From: CAWAMR01 sp963783095
GTDB lineage: Bacteria > Planctomycetota > Planctomycetia > Gemmatales > Gemmataceae
Length of the DNA stretch: 64,000 nucleotides
Assembly (NCBI GenBank): GCA_963783095.1
Contig: CAWAMR010000013.1
Span: 372,001-436,000 of the forward strand
Direction: 5' to 3'
Of the stretch, positions 1-8,843 are shown in pieces. Each line of letters begins with the position of its first letter. Position 1 is the first letter of the stretch. Below the pieces are notes generated by a model. It was not told the DNA's origin, did no database searches, and saw nothing but the letters and a program-made list of their open reading frames with translations. Made by a program: the position numbers and the translations under genes.

Positions 1-97
1 GGAGTGGCGGGAGAGTATGCAGAAGCTCATCATCGAGTGGCAGAAGGTTTACAATAATCTGACTCCGTTCATCAATGTCATTGTGCAACGATTATGA
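1..97 (+). CDS. C-terminal end of a phage protein (partial)
   Basis: The frame beginning at base 2 is open from the window edge and stops at TGA 95-97. It gives about 31 residues, ending in NVIVQRL, and is rich in W, Q and aliphatic residues. Its stop overlaps the next start as ATGA (94-97), the coupling used throughout this prophage operon, so it is probably the end of a real head-tail gene. The product cannot be identified from this fragment. Confidence 0.5.
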   Translation, partial: EWRESMQKLIIEWQKVYNNLTPFINVIVQRL

Positions 98-834
98 CCA
101 CCACACTTGCTGTTATCGATGATTGGCTGGTGTGGGATAATCGCGAAGACTGTAACCTCCTCTCTCGTCTTAAGCTCAACCCCATCCCCACCTACACCAG
201 TTACCTCATCACCTCAAATGCGGATGGCAAGGGTGGCGCTCTCAAGTTAAAAATCACCAAGAAGGAAGTCTACAAATCCAGGGGAGTCTACACGGGGAGT
301 GAAATCGTTTGGCACCTCCCGCACCGGAATATCGATAATGCCGGTGCACCACCCCCACAACCCGGCGACATCATCGAGACCATACCACCAGACCCCACCG
401 GTACGGACCCCATCAGCTATACCATCCTTGCGGTGGAAGACATTGTTTGGAACACCGTCTACCGGTGTATCTGCCTTGAACTTGCTCTTGAAACCCAACT
501 GACATGGACCGCAAGCATTCTGCGACCGCAAGCGAACCAGCAGGATGAGGCGGGGAGGCCCACCTACAGCAATCCCACCACGGTCTACACCGATCTTGCC
601 TGTTTCGTCCAACCCGCCGATGTCAGCGTTGAAGAATATTTTGGCCGGAAAATCATGGCCGGTGATTTCGTGGTAATCCTGGGGAGTACAGTGACGGTGT
701 TACCCCACGATTCTCTTACCGCCTATGACCCCGATAATCCTACAGGTACGACGCAGACCTTTACGATTCTGGAATCTCGTGACCCCGCACGTATCGATGA
801 ATTCCAGAAGTTGCTGGTGAGGGTGGTGCAATGA
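94..834 (+). CDS. Phage structural protein of unknown type
   Basis: This is a 246-residue soluble protein with no membrane segment. It starts at an ATG that overlaps the previous stop (ATGA) and overlaps the next gene by 4 bases, so it belongs to a translationally coupled operon. I recognise no domain. Its position before a tail-terminator-like gene and a tail-tube-like gene suggests a head-closure or connector role, but this is inferred from gene order alone. The proline- and aspartate-rich middle (PPPQPGD, PPDPTGTDP) looks like an exposed loop. Confidence 0.6.
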   Translation: MTTTLAVIDDWLVWDNREDCNLLSRLKLNPIPTYTSYLITSNADGKGGALKLKITKKEVYKSRGVYTGSEIVWHLPHRNIDNAGAPPPQPGDIIETIPPDPTGTDPISYTILAVEDIVWNTVYRCICLELALETQLTWTASILRPQANQQDEAGRPTYSNPTTVYTDLACFVQPADVSVEEYFGRKIMAGDFVVILGSTVTVLPHDSLTAYDPDNPTGTTQTFTILESRDPARIDEFQKLLVRVVQ

Positions 835-1283
835 TTTTCACTGAGGATATCGAGAAGATTGTGATGGAGGCGCTCGCCGCGCAGGAGGTTCTTGCGGGTG
901 GTGCCTACCCCAATCGTGCGCCCGATAATCCACCTGCTTACCCTTATGTTGTGTTTAGTCTTGAACAGCGGGATGCGGAGTACACCAGTGGTGCCAGATA
1001 TTTTCAATATTGGCAGGTGACGGCGCGGGCTTATTGTGCGCTCGGTTCTTCTCCCGCAATTCTTGCGATTCTCCAAGGTCTGCATACTGCTCTGGTGGTG
1101 GGGGATATGGTGACCAGTCCGCCAGTGATTACTTCGCTTCGCAATCCGGGTGAGGCTGTGGTGCAGTCCTACCTCAAAACTACTACGGAGGATTACGAGG
1201 ACCAGCTCAGGGATGGGCGGGATGTGCTGGTGGCGCAGGTGGTTTGTGAGATTCTCTGTGAAGGCGATAGGACGTTAGCATAA
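831..1283 (+). CDS. Tail terminator / tail completion-like phage protein
   Basis: This 150-residue protein overlaps both neighbours by 1 to 4 bases. It begins with an acidic helix (FTEDIEKIVMEAL), then a PYVVFSLEQRDAEYTSG stretch and a WQVTARAYC strand. That layout resembles small tail-completion proteins of the DUF3168 type, which ask for strands built around an input value and cap the tail tube. The assignment rests on size, fold impression and position just upstream of the tail genes. It is not a sequence match I can prove. Confidence 0.45.
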   Translation: MIFTEDIEKIVMEALAAQEVLAGGAYPNRAPDNPPAYPYVVFSLEQRDAEYTSGARYFQYWQVTARAYCALGSSPAILAILQGLHTALVVGDMVTSPPVITSLRNPGEAVVQSYLKTTTEDYEDQLRDGRDVLVAQVVCEILCEGDRTLA

Positions 1284-1837
1284 TGGATAATGTAAGCATC
1301 ACAACTCGTATCAGCAACTCTGGTTCTGCGAGCAACAGCCAAACCAGCAGCAAGCAGACCTATGCTGTAAACACCTCACCCTGGCCCAGTTTTGATGTGA
1401 ACTACACGTATGGGACTGGTCCGTACCAGTGTAATCTATTCTTCCAAGCGAAGGACCCGATAACGGCAGATGCGACAATTGACCTGAGCGTCGGCACGGT
1501 CCACGCTTACACGCTCTCGGATCTTCTCGATTACGAGGGGAACCCGATTAGTTTCAGTGTCATCAAGAGGATACAACTAGCCATCCTTACTCCCGATGGT
1601 GTGAAGGAGCTTCGCTTCGGGCCTATGGGTGAGTCACATGGCTGTCTGCTCTGGTTTGATGACTTGCAAGCTTGGGCTAAGACCAGAAATTACATTCTTG
1701 AGGATGACCCTATCACGGGTTGGCCGGTGGTTCCTGGGGTTAGTGATGTAATTGGGGTTTGGAACCCAAGCGGTTTCACGGAGCCGACCGGTGAGGATAC
1801 GCAATATGCCCTGCTCATTGCGGGTATTTCAGCATAA
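1283..1837 (+). CDS. Hypothetical phage protein
   Basis: This 184-residue protein starts on the last base of the preceding stop codon (TAATG). The first 35 residues are Ser/Thr/Asn-rich and probably flexible. The rest carries several aromatic and Gly motifs (WPSFDVNYTYGTGPYQ, LRFGPMGESHG). There is no signal peptide or membrane helix. Its position fits a virion protein in the neck or tail-tube region. I do not recognise the family. Confidence 0.55.
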   Translation: MDNVSITTRISNSGSASNSQTSSKQTYAVNTSPWPSFDVNYTYGTGPYQCNLFFQAKDPITADATIDLSVGTVHAYTLSDLLDYEGNPISFSVIKRIQLAILTPDGVKELRFGPMGESHGCLLWFDDLQAWAKTRNYILEDDPITGWPVVPGVSDVIGVWNPSGFTEPTGEDTQYALLIAGISA

Positions 1838-1848
1838 GGGGAAATTCT

Positions 1849-2217
1849 GTGGCAAGTAGTGCAAATAGCAAAATCACCATTGGTGACGCAACCCTTGACT
1901 GCTCGGTGGTCATCACGGAGTCTGGCTATCGCGACACCGAGAACACGAATAGTTCCCACAGCGCCACCAATTTTGAGCCGGTCATCCCCAACAATATGGT
2001 GGAGGTTGATATCCCCTGGGATCCGACGAACACGCCGGAATCTATTGGTTTCGTGCCGGGCACGCAGGTGGATTGCACCATTTACGACGGGAGCACGGGT
2101 CTAACTGTCGATGTGGCGGGTGCGCTTGTTGGACCGCATCGCCGGGTGCGGGACGTGGCCAACGACATTATTCGCTCGAAATTCATGCTGAAGGGTGGGA
2201 CGCATACTCCCACATAA
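1849..2217 (+). CDS. Tail-tube-like small phage protein
   Basis: This is a 122-residue protein with a GTG start, preceded by AAGGGGAAA at 1837-1844, a good ribosome binding site. It is rich in beta-prone residues, Ser, Thr, Asn and Gly, with a hydrophobic DVAGALVGPHRR segment near the end. A small beta-rich protein immediately before the tail assembly chaperone is where major tail-tube proteins sit in siphovirus and myovirus maps. The name is inferred from that position. Confidence 0.45.
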   Translation: MASSANSKITIGDATLDCSVVITESGYRDTENTNSSHSATNFEPVIPNNMVEVDIPWDPTNTPESIGFVPGTQVDCTIYDGSTGLTVDVAGALVGPHRRVRDVANDIIRSKFMLKGGTHTPT

Positions 2218-2220
2218 TCT

Positions 2221-2664
2221 ATGAAGGTTCTTGTTACCAGTCTGGGAAATTTCACTGTCCGCACGCCAACGGTTGAGGATATGCTCTGTGTCGCTTGGAT
2301 GATGAGGGATCTCGCCAAGAAATCCTGTCTGAATCCCGTAGAGTGGGTAGCGGCCACGTGTAGCCATATCAACCCAATCTTCCTTGCGGAAGCGTTGAAG
2401 CAAGCCGTCCAGCTTGGTTCCGGGGGTGGTGCAGAGCCGACAGCGGCGCTGCAAGAGGAGCAGTACCAGACGGAGGAGGGACTGGCGATGCGCCTCCATT
2501 ACCACGTAACCAGGACCTATCCCGATTTCACTCTTGAACTTGCCAGAAGCATCGTCAAGCAGGATGGCCGTTGGGTTATCGCCACTAAACTTGAAGAGGC
2601 GCTACAGGACCCCAAGCTTGACGCAAAAAAAAACGAGCAGCAGACTGGCACTCCTCAATCTTAG
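2221..2664 (+). CDS. Tail assembly chaperone, short (G-like) product
   Basis: This gene encodes 147 residues. It is mainly helical, with a Gly/Ala/Glu-rich linker (GSGGGAEPTAALQEEQ) and a C-terminal lysine run from the A9 tract at 2625-2633. It lies directly before the tape-measure gene, the standard place for tail assembly chaperones, which bind the tape measure during tail growth. Translation in this frame ends at 2664. A -1 slip on the A tract would instead continue to 2936 (see the next two entries). No homology to a named chaperone family is visible by eye. Confidence 0.6.
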   Translation: MKVLVTSLGNFTVRTPTVEDMLCVAWMMRDLAKKSCLNPVEWVAATCSHINPIFLAEALKQAVQLGSGGGAEPTAALQEEQYQTEEGLAMRLHYHVTRTYPDFTLELARSIVKQDGRWVIATKLEEALQDPKLDAKKNEQQTGTPQS

Positions 2665-2936
2665 AAATCCCCTGGGACAAGGTTGTGAAATATGCGGCGC
2701 GGGAACATCACTGGTTGCCGCGTGATGTCTGGGGGATGGGTTTCTCAGAATTCATAATTGTCTTCTGTGCGGACGAGGTGCCAGTCACAGACAAGGAAGC
2801 TCTTGAGTGGCTGAACAAGCAGCGCGTCAAGAAGGGTTTGCCGAAGCTTGATGCACTTCCGAAACCGCAAAAGAAAGCTTCTAGGGCAAGTGCTGGTCTG
2901 CGGGATGCGATACAGGCTCTGGGAAGGCGCTCATGA
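2625..2936 (+). CDS. Tail chaperone frameshift extension (T-like part)
   Basis: The -1 frame is open from the A tract to TGA at 2934-2936 and reads as good protein (DWHSSILEIPWDKVVKYAA, then WLPRDVWGMGFSEF). A free-standing start would be at 2685, which lacks a convincing ribosome binding site. Joined at the slip, the full GT-like protein would be 238 residues. Its stop overlaps the tape-measure start (2933). The C-terminus is basic (KKASRAS, GRRS), which could fit binding to the tape measure. Confidence 0.6.
   Translation, partial: KKKRAADWHSSILEIPWDKVVKYAAREHHWLPRDVWGMGFSEFIIVFCADEVPVTDKEALEWLNKQRVKKGLPKLDALPKPQKKASRASAGLRDAIQALGRRS
2628..2634 (+). promoter_or_regulatory. -1 programmed ribosomal frameshift site, A AAA AAC
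   Basis: Within a run of nine A, the zero-frame codons read GCA AAA AAA AAC, which contains the heptamer A AAA AAC in the correct phase (X XXY YYZ). The -1 frame is open straight through to 2936. Classical tail assembly chaperones make a minor longer product by the same mechanism. I did not evaluate a downstream stimulatory stem. Confidence 0.65.
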
Positions 2937-4036
2937 ATGATGTCACCGTCAAATCGTTTAGTTCCAGCGCTATCAGCCAGCTACAATCCTTCATGTCCAA
3001 ACAGAAGGCTAGCGATAACGAGACCGAATCCAAACAAGTACAAGTCATCAAAGAAGGCTTCCGCAGACTCGAAACCGCCACGGGACGGGTGGTGGCGGGC
3101 ATCGCGGGGACGGCCTACGGGATGGCCCAGCGGGGGCTACACGGCACCGGTCCGGGGGCGCAGCTTAACTTCGCAATGGATCGGCTCTCGTCGCAACTTG
3201 CGGCAGTTTTCTTGCCGGTCACGCAGGCTTTGACCTATGGCGCGAACCGTTTAACCAATCTGATGGCGCGGACGAATACGGCGGGTCAGAATGGTCTGAT
3301 GTTTGCGGGTCTGGGCGCGATGGCGGGTTTTGCCTTTGGTGGTGCTCGTGGTGCTCTGGCGGGTGGGCTTCTGGGTGCAGCTTTCAATAGCGGCAACGCA
3401 ATGCAGGGTTTCGCCGGTGGTGCGCTTGCCAGCAGAGCTATCCTTGGCGCGCGGGTGCTGGGACCGGTGGGGATTGTGGCGGGAGTGGGGGCAGCGGCAG
3501 CAAACTCCGACGACATCTATAAGGGTGAGACGCCCAGCCAATATTACGCCCGGCAGCATGAAAAGGGAAGTACTCATTTCGGCGCGTTTCTGAATACCGG
3601 TGCTGCCAGTATCAAGAGGTTCTTTGTCAACGATGTCGAGAGACCCACCGTCAATGCGGGACCAATGGGACCAGGAACAGCCGGTGCTCTTTTCGCCGGA
3701 TTCCACGGACTCTTCAGAGGCAAAAGCGGTGAAGACATCCTTGGGGATATGGGACGCGGGTTCCTTGGGGGAGTCCAAGCTTGGAAAGACACCAAAGACC
3801 ATCGCGAACCGCCATTACGTTTCAACCCCGCAGAGACAGAGGCGGGAGAAACCGCCAAGCGAATCCAGGAGACGGTCATGATGGTGTCGAGCGGCGGGGC
3901 TGGCGACCCTGGCCCATTCAAACCAATCATCGACATCCTTGAGAAAATCTACATTTATATCGTCGAGAAAACTGGTGGGAAGATTTCGTTTGAGGAACCC
4001 AGTTCCAGTGCGGGAGCGCGGAAGAGGGCTTGGTAA
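2933..4036 (+). CDS. Tape measure protein (short)
   Basis: This 367-residue protein has a helical, charged N-terminus (about 1-60), then a long Gly/Ala-rich hydrophobic middle (about 95-190, for example GLGAMAGFAFGGARGALAGG). Such a profile is typical of tail tape-measure proteins, which span the tail lumen and enter the host membrane. Position after the chaperone pair supports this. At 367 residues it is short for the family, predicting a short tail. The gene overlaps the chaperone extension by 4 bases and ends in TAATG, coupling to the next gene. Confidence 0.65.
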   Translation: MNDVTVKSFSSSAISQLQSFMSKQKASDNETESKQVQVIKEGFRRLETATGRVVAGIAGTAYGMAQRGLHGTGPGAQLNFAMDRLSSQLAAVFLPVTQALTYGANRLTNLMARTNTAGQNGLMFAGLGAMAGFAFGGARGALAGGLLGAAFNSGNAMQGFAGGALASRAILGARVLGPVGIVAGVGAAAANSDDIYKGETPSQYYARQHEKGSTHFGAFLNTGAASIKRFFVNDVERPTVNAGPMGPGTAGALFAGFHGLFRGKSGEDILGDMGRGFLGGVQAWKDTKDHREPPLRFNPAETEAGETAKRIQETVMMVSSGGAGDPGPFKPIIDILEKIYIYIVEKTGGKISFEEPSSSAGARKRAW

Positions 4037-5084
4037 TGGCCGGGAATGTCGTCACTGGCGAAAACCTCAATGAGTTACCTGTCACAACTCAGAACGGCAT
4101 ACCATATGAAATCCTGACCCTCAGCACCTTCGAGCGTTGCGCGCGGGAGAGGGCAACGCGGGTTGGATCGCCAGAGTCCCCTGGGATAGCAGTTACTCCT
4201 GGTTGATGGACATCCTCGGCAGCGTCAATGTCGCCATCAACACCATCACCCCTCTCGGACCCTGCCTCCTCCGCAGTATCCCTGAAAAACTCGCGTACGG
4301 CGATGGCCGGGTATTGTGGGCGATGGATGCCGACGAGGTGGATAGCGGCGGTAATGAGGATGAAGTACCGATGCAATCGGCCAACGGCTGGCCCGCGCCG
4401 GATTGGGTTCGCTATCGTGTCGAGTTCCAGACGACACCATACCGTATCCTGACCAATTCCCAAATTCTGAGCCAGTTCGGGCAGGCAGAACCCCTAGAAC
4501 TATACCGCTACATGATACGTTCGCGGAAGAACACCGCGCGGGAGCAACCCATCCCACTCGGTGTCACCGGTGCCGGTTTCCTGACGGTCGATGAGTTCAA
4601 GACACCCATCCCCAGCGCGTTAAGTTTCAAAGCAGTCCAATATGCCGATGTCAGTTACACGCAGGTGAGGGTTCCCATCGGCTGGCCACCTCCTGCGGGC
4701 TGGACACCCCCCACAACCCCCCCCTTTTGGCCTCCCGCACAAAACCCGGTGAGTGGCAGCAACCTCCTGTATGCGCGGGACAAGTTAGTTCTGACCATCA
4801 ACAATGCGGATTTCGACACACTGGACCCGATGGGGTACAACTGGCCAGAGGGGACCTTGCTGTATCTGGGGTACGATGACAACTATAAGTATTATGACCA
4901 GACCGGTCAGTTCGTGATGGATGTGGTGTACTACTTCAAATATAAGGCATCGGGGTGGAACTATTACATGACGAGTCTGGGGGATTTTGTGCAGGTGTCG
5001 AGTGATGGTACGGCAGAAGGTACTCCCCCCTACCCGTCGAGCAATTTCAATGACCTGTTCCAGTATCGTAGTGTTGCATACTGA
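4036..5084 (+). CDS. Distal tail / baseplate-like protein, possibly with one frameshift
   Basis: Translation from ATG 4036 (TAATG overlap) gives MAGNVVTGENLNELPVTT and runs 56 residues to TGA 4204-4206. A second frame is open from 4110 to 5084 and encodes the bulk of the protein, with WIARVPWDSSYSWLMDILG and many Trp, Tyr and Pro residues. Removing one GC from the GCGCGC run near 4137 would join the two frames as ...STFERCAGEGNAGW. Alternatively, two genes meet as TGATG (4204-4208) and the second starts at 4206. Role is inferred from position between tape measure and fibre. Confidence 0.5.
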
Positions 5085-7378
5085 TGATGGATACACCAAT
5101 TTTCAACGGGTCAGGCGAGTTACAGGGTGAGTTCACTCCCAATTCTCTACAAGTCATCGATTATTCCCAGAAACCCATTTTGATAATGATTACGGGGAAT
5201 AATCCTGGGACTAATTGTTACTCTTGGACGCAGGTCTATTCTGGCGACCCCACTTTCGCCACGTTAATGGACGGTCAACTCGGCGCGGGTGGGTCTTTCA
5301 CGGTGAGACCCGCATATGAGGTGAATCTGGCGGGTGCATACCCCGGTGTTGTACCACCTGTCCCAACTGGAGCAATAGTACAGGCGTGGCCGGTCAGCAC
5401 TTTTCTCATTTTTAGCGGTTGGCTACCCACCACAACCTCACAGGTACAGAATACTGATTTCGATGCCATTCCACTCGCATACCATACCCTCTATCTAGTA
5501 GAGAGTAGCGGTGATACACCCACTCTCGCAACCCTACCCACCACAGTATCATATAATTGTCAAATCAGTTTTATTGGACTCGGCACAACCTATTTTGAGG
5601 TTTATTCAGAGCTTGGGTTCGATGTGCCATCATCTGAGGGAAAAATCCAAATCTCTGGCACAGTAGCCCAAGTAGTAACAGTGATGTGGGGTGGGGGGGG
5701 TTCATGGTACGTTGTTAGTGATACACGGGTTAATGCTGGTTCTAATGTAACAGTCACCCAAGATTGGACAGGTACAACAATAACTAGTACCGGAGGTGCC
5801 ACAGGTGCTACTGGTGCGACCGGTGCCACAGGGGGTACTGGCGGGACAGGCGGGACAGGCGGGACAGGCGGGACTGGCGGGACTGGGGGAGTTGGGAATA
5901 CTGGTGCCACGGGAAACACAGGTCCCACAGGCGGGACTGGCGGCACTGGAGGAGTTGGGAATACGGGAGCTACTGGTGCCACTGGAGGGACAGGAGGTAC
6001 TGGGGGAGTTGGAGGCACTGGGGGTACGGGTGGGACCGGTGGTACTGGCGGGACTGGCGGGACAGGGGGAGTTGGGAATACTGGTGCCACGGGTGCGACA
6101 GGAAACACAGGTCCCACAGGAGGGACAGGAGGTACTGGCGGTGCTGGCGGTACAGGAGGAACTGGCGGACCCAACGCCCTAGCCTATATAATCCCCTATG
6201 GCTTCAGTATGCAATGGGCCACCACCACAGAGGTAATAGTCCAAAGCGGAAACACAAACGACTCCACAAACGCCGTAGTAATCGCCGCCACCGGTGGCCC
6301 ATACACCCTAGTCGCCAACACAAACGCAAGTATCCAAGGCAACGACCAACAAACAGGAACAGGAACAGTAACCGCAGGTTCCGGCACAATAACGGGCAGC
6401 GGCACCAACTTCTTTACACAATTCAACCCCGTCGCCGGACCTGGCACCATCAGCAGTAGCGGAACGACTGTTACATTCAGTGTAACATCAATCATCGGCA
6501 CCATACAGGTCGGAGACCTAATTGGTAACACAACAAGGGGATACTACAGAGTAGTCAGTGTCGGTGCCGCTGGCACCCTGAATACTTGCGTACTTGTGTC
6601 AGCACCGGGAACCGCATTCGGAGCAGGTTCCTCCTGGAATATCATCCAGAACCTCGTTATACAGGCCGGAACCACGGCAGGATCCAACAGTGCCAGAGCC
6701 AACACGATCACCGCAACAACCACAATGACGTGGGAGTCCAACGAGACAATAGGTTCCGCTTTAGCATTCTATTATGGAGGATTCTACACCTATTCTAATG
6801 GCCCCAATGTCATGTACTACGTCTACGCAGTACAGGGCAGTAGCGGTACAGGAATAATTTGCTCCACACAACGAGGAGCGCCATACGGGGTCAGTGGCTA
6901 TAACTCATACTATAGGCTCATCGGCACATTCATGGTCAATGGTACCAATGACACCATTGTTGAATTTGACCAAACCGGCCAAGACAATCATCGGGTTTAC
7001 AATTTTGAATGTGCCGCTTCTGGGGATGGGACAGCAATAATCAGTTCTGTGGCGACTGAAACAGCCGCATGGACCGATGCCGTAGCCGGAGGTATTTGCA
7101 TCCCATCAACAGCGGTAGCGGTAATAATAAATGCCGTTATGAGCAGCCCAAGCGCCGCCACCAAATCCATGTTCCGCAGAAGAGCAAGCGGGAACAGTGC
7201 TCTCACCAGAAATCTCGCCATGAACTCCCCGGCAAGCGCCATAAGCGACAGCAGTCTAATTGTGCCCGTAGATCTTGCGGGAGCCATCCAATGGATACAA
7301 AGCGCCTCATCCACAGGCACTCCATTCTCAATACAAGTCGCCGGATACATTGAAGACCTAGGGCCATTATCACTATGA
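5084..7378 (+). CDS. Collagen-like tail fibre protein
   Basis: This 764-residue protein starts at ATG 5084 (or the adjacent ATG 5087). The N-terminal ~235 residues are a beta-rich, probably tail-binding part (GGGGSWYVVSDTRV near the end). Residues about 237-362 are 42 uninterrupted Gly-X-Thr/Val/Ala/Asn/Pro triplets. The C-terminal ~400 residues are beta-rich and Thr/Ser/Gly-rich, as in receptor-binding fibre heads. Collagen-like triplets are well known in phage fibres and Bacillus exosporium filaments, where they form trimeric rods. It is the last large virion gene before the glycosyltransferase. Confidence 0.7.
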   Translation: MMDTPIFNGSGELQGEFTPNSLQVIDYSQKPILIMITGNNPGTNCYSWTQVYSGDPTFATLMDGQLGAGGSFTVRPAYEVNLAGAYPGVVPPVPTGAIVQAWPVSTFLIFSGWLPTTTSQVQNTDFDAIPLAYHTLYLVESSGDTPTLATLPTTVSYNCQISFIGLGTTYFEVYSELGFDVPSSEGKIQISGTVAQVVTVMWGGGGSWYVVSDTRVNAGSNVTVTQDWTGTTITSTGGATGATGATGATGGTGGTGGTGGTGGTGGTGGVGNTGATGNTGPTGGTGGTGGVGNTGATGATGGTGGTGGVGGTGGTGGTGGTGGTGGTGGVGNTGATGATGNTGPTGGTGGTGGAGGTGGTGGPNALAYIIPYGFSMQWATTTEVIVQSGNTNDSTNAVVIAATGGPYTLVANTNASIQGNDQQTGTGTVTAGSGTITGSGTNFFTQFNPVAGPGTISSSGTTVTFSVTSIIGTIQVGDLIGNTTRGYYRVVSVGAAGTLNTCVLVSAPGTAFGAGSSWNIIQNLVIQAGTTAGSNSARANTITATTTMTWESNETIGSALAFYYGGFYTYSNGPNVMYYVYAVQGSSGTGIICSTQRGAPYGVSGYNSYYRLIGTFMVNGTNDTIVEFDQTGQDNHRVYNFECAASGDGTAIISSVATETAAWTDAVAGGICIPSTAVAVIINAVMSSPSAATKSMFRRRASGNSALTRNLAMNSPASAISDSSLIVPVDLAGAIQWIQSASSTGTPFSIQVAGYIEDLGPLSL
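5792..6169 (+). repeat. Gly-X-Thr triplet-repeat tract
   Basis: There are 42 in-frame triplets beginning GGT/GGA/GGC/GGG. The third residue is almost always Thr, with interspersed GVG, GNTG and GPTG variants that recur as longer blocks (GVGNTGATG occurs three times). The tract is internally repetitive at the DNA level too, so copy number is likely to vary and assembly may collapse it. Thr in the third position offers many O-glycosylation sites. Confidence 0.85.
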
Positions 7379-8511
7379 GATTTCACATCCTGGCCGTCCC
7401 ACACGCGATAACCATCCCAAACTACTCCATGTGCGCATTTACACAGAAGATCCTAAAAATATGCAAAATGTTAACGAATTTGGGCCACGAGGTAATCCAC
7501 TATGGCCATGAGGAATCAAGAATTGCTGGGACTAACGTACCCGTCACCACCAACAGGGATCTGATCAGATCCTACGGTGCCCATAACTGGCGGACACAAG
7601 GATTCCCCAATTATAGCCAAAACGACCACATCTATTGCAAATTCCGCGAAAACGTCAACAAAGAACTGAACCATCGGAAACAGAAAGGGGATTTTCTATT
7701 ATGCCCCTTTGGTGGGACCCACAAACCCATCGCCGATAACCACCCCGACATGATAATTGTGGAACCCGGAATCGGCTACCCTGACGGCAAATTCGCGCCA
7801 TATAAGGTCTTCGAATCTTATGCAATACTCCACGCATATCTTGGCGAAAGAGCTATCACCAATGTGAGCAACGATAATTGGTATGATGTCGTGATACCCA
7901 ACTATTTTGACACCGCTGACTTCGACTACTCCCAAGATAAGGATGACTATCTGTTATTCCTAGGGAGGGTCTACTCCGGTAAAGGAATCCACATTGCGGT
8001 GCAACTAGCCGAAGAACTCGGTCTTGAACTTGTTGTGGCGGGGGCCGGGAAGGTGGAACAGTGGATGGCTAGGACGGACAGGCCGGTGAGCGAGTACGTG
8101 CGAGAGCACGGCGTGGTTGGGCCAACGCTGCGTCGGAAGCTGCTCTCAAGGGCAAAGGCGGTCATCTGTGCCTCCACGTACCTTGAGCCTTTCTGTGGCG
8201 TCCAAGTGGAGGCGTTCCTATCTGGGACTCCTGTTATCTCCTCAGATTATGGCGCATTTGCAGAGTACAATATCCATGGTCTTACGGGCTACAGGTGCCG
8301 CACCTTTGAACAGTTTGTTTGGGCGGTAAAAAATATTGAAAGAATTAACCCCAGATCTTGCAGGCTTTGGGGCGAGAATTTCACGCTTGAAAATGTTGGT
8401 AGGAAATATGAGGAGTATTTCCAGATGGTGCGGGATGTGAACAATGGCACTGGTTGGTACACCCCCAGGGAGGGTCGGGAACAACTGGATTGGTTAGGGA
8501 TGGTTTCATGA
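7375..8511 (+). CDS. Phage-encoded GT4-type glycosyltransferase
   Basis: This 378-residue cytoplasmic GT-B enzyme has a C-terminal Rossmann half starting at the LLFLGRVYSGKGIHIA motif (about residue 196). It also carries the E-x7-E motif EPFCGVQVE and the GTPVISSDYGAFAE sugar-nucleotide loop. GT4 enzymes transfer a sugar from an activated donor with retention. The start overlaps the fibre stop (ATGA), so it is coupled to the fibre gene. The N-terminal acceptor half (MRFHILAVPHAITIPNYSMCAFTQKI) is not familiar. A role in glycosylating the fibre is an inference from coupling and the Thr-rich repeat; modifying host surface glycan is the alternative. Confidence 0.7.
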   Translation: MRFHILAVPHAITIPNYSMCAFTQKILKICKMLTNLGHEVIHYGHEESRIAGTNVPVTTNRDLIRSYGAHNWRTQGFPNYSQNDHIYCKFRENVNKELNHRKQKGDFLLCPFGGTHKPIADNHPDMIIVEPGIGYPDGKFAPYKVFESYAILHAYLGERAITNVSNDNWYDVVIPNYFDTADFDYSQDKDDYLLFLGRVYSGKGIHIAVQLAEELGLELVVAGAGKVEQWMARTDRPVSEYVREHGVVGPTLRRKLLSRAKAVICASTYLEPFCGVQVEAFLSGTPVISSDYGAFAEYNIHGLTGYRCRTFEQFVWAVKNIERINPRSCRLWGENFTLENVGRKYEEYFQMVRDVNNGTGWYTPREGREQLDWLGMVS

Positions 8512-8777
8512 CAACAGATCAGAAATATGACAAGATCCTGGAGCTTCTTCAGTTCCAGGGTTCTGAGATGGTGGAGCTACGGTGCCTTTTCCACAGCCAC
8601 ACGCTGGCCCTGGAGGGCATACGGGAGAGTGTCGAGGAGCTGAAACGGCTTCATGCCCCTCTGACCCAAGAGGAGGCGCTCCGGGCCTGTCCGGTTCTGC
8701 ATCATGGGGGTCCGTTGAGTGAGGAGGTGTGCCGGGAGGCGTGTAGCCACTATCCTCTACACCATATTGAGGGGTAG
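8508..8777 (+). CDS. Small coiled-coil phage protein
   Basis: This 89-residue protein starts at ATG 8508, overlapping the glycosyltransferase stop (ATGA). Residues 5-48 form an amphipathic helix (KYDKILELLQFQGSEM, ALEGIRESVEELKRL), likely a coiled coil. The C-terminal part has four Cys and several His residues (CPVLHH, CREACSHYPLHH), possibly a metal site. There is no membrane helix, so it is not an obvious holin. It is the last gene before the attachment site. Confidence 0.5.
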   Translation: MTTDQKYDKILELLQFQGSEMVELRCLFHSHTLALEGIRESVEELKRLHAPLTQEEALRACPVLHHGGPLSEEVCREACSHYPLHHIEG

Positions 8778-8843
8778 TTCCTGCAAGTCCCCTACAAGTC
8801 GTGGTATTCCCTGTTGCTCGTACCCGCGTACGACCGTGTGGAC

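Noticed and set aside
5602..6174. A 190-residue antisense frame of PPVPP repeats
   Set aside because: It is the mirror of the Gly-X-Thr codons of the fibre gene on the other strand. It has no start signal and no other support.
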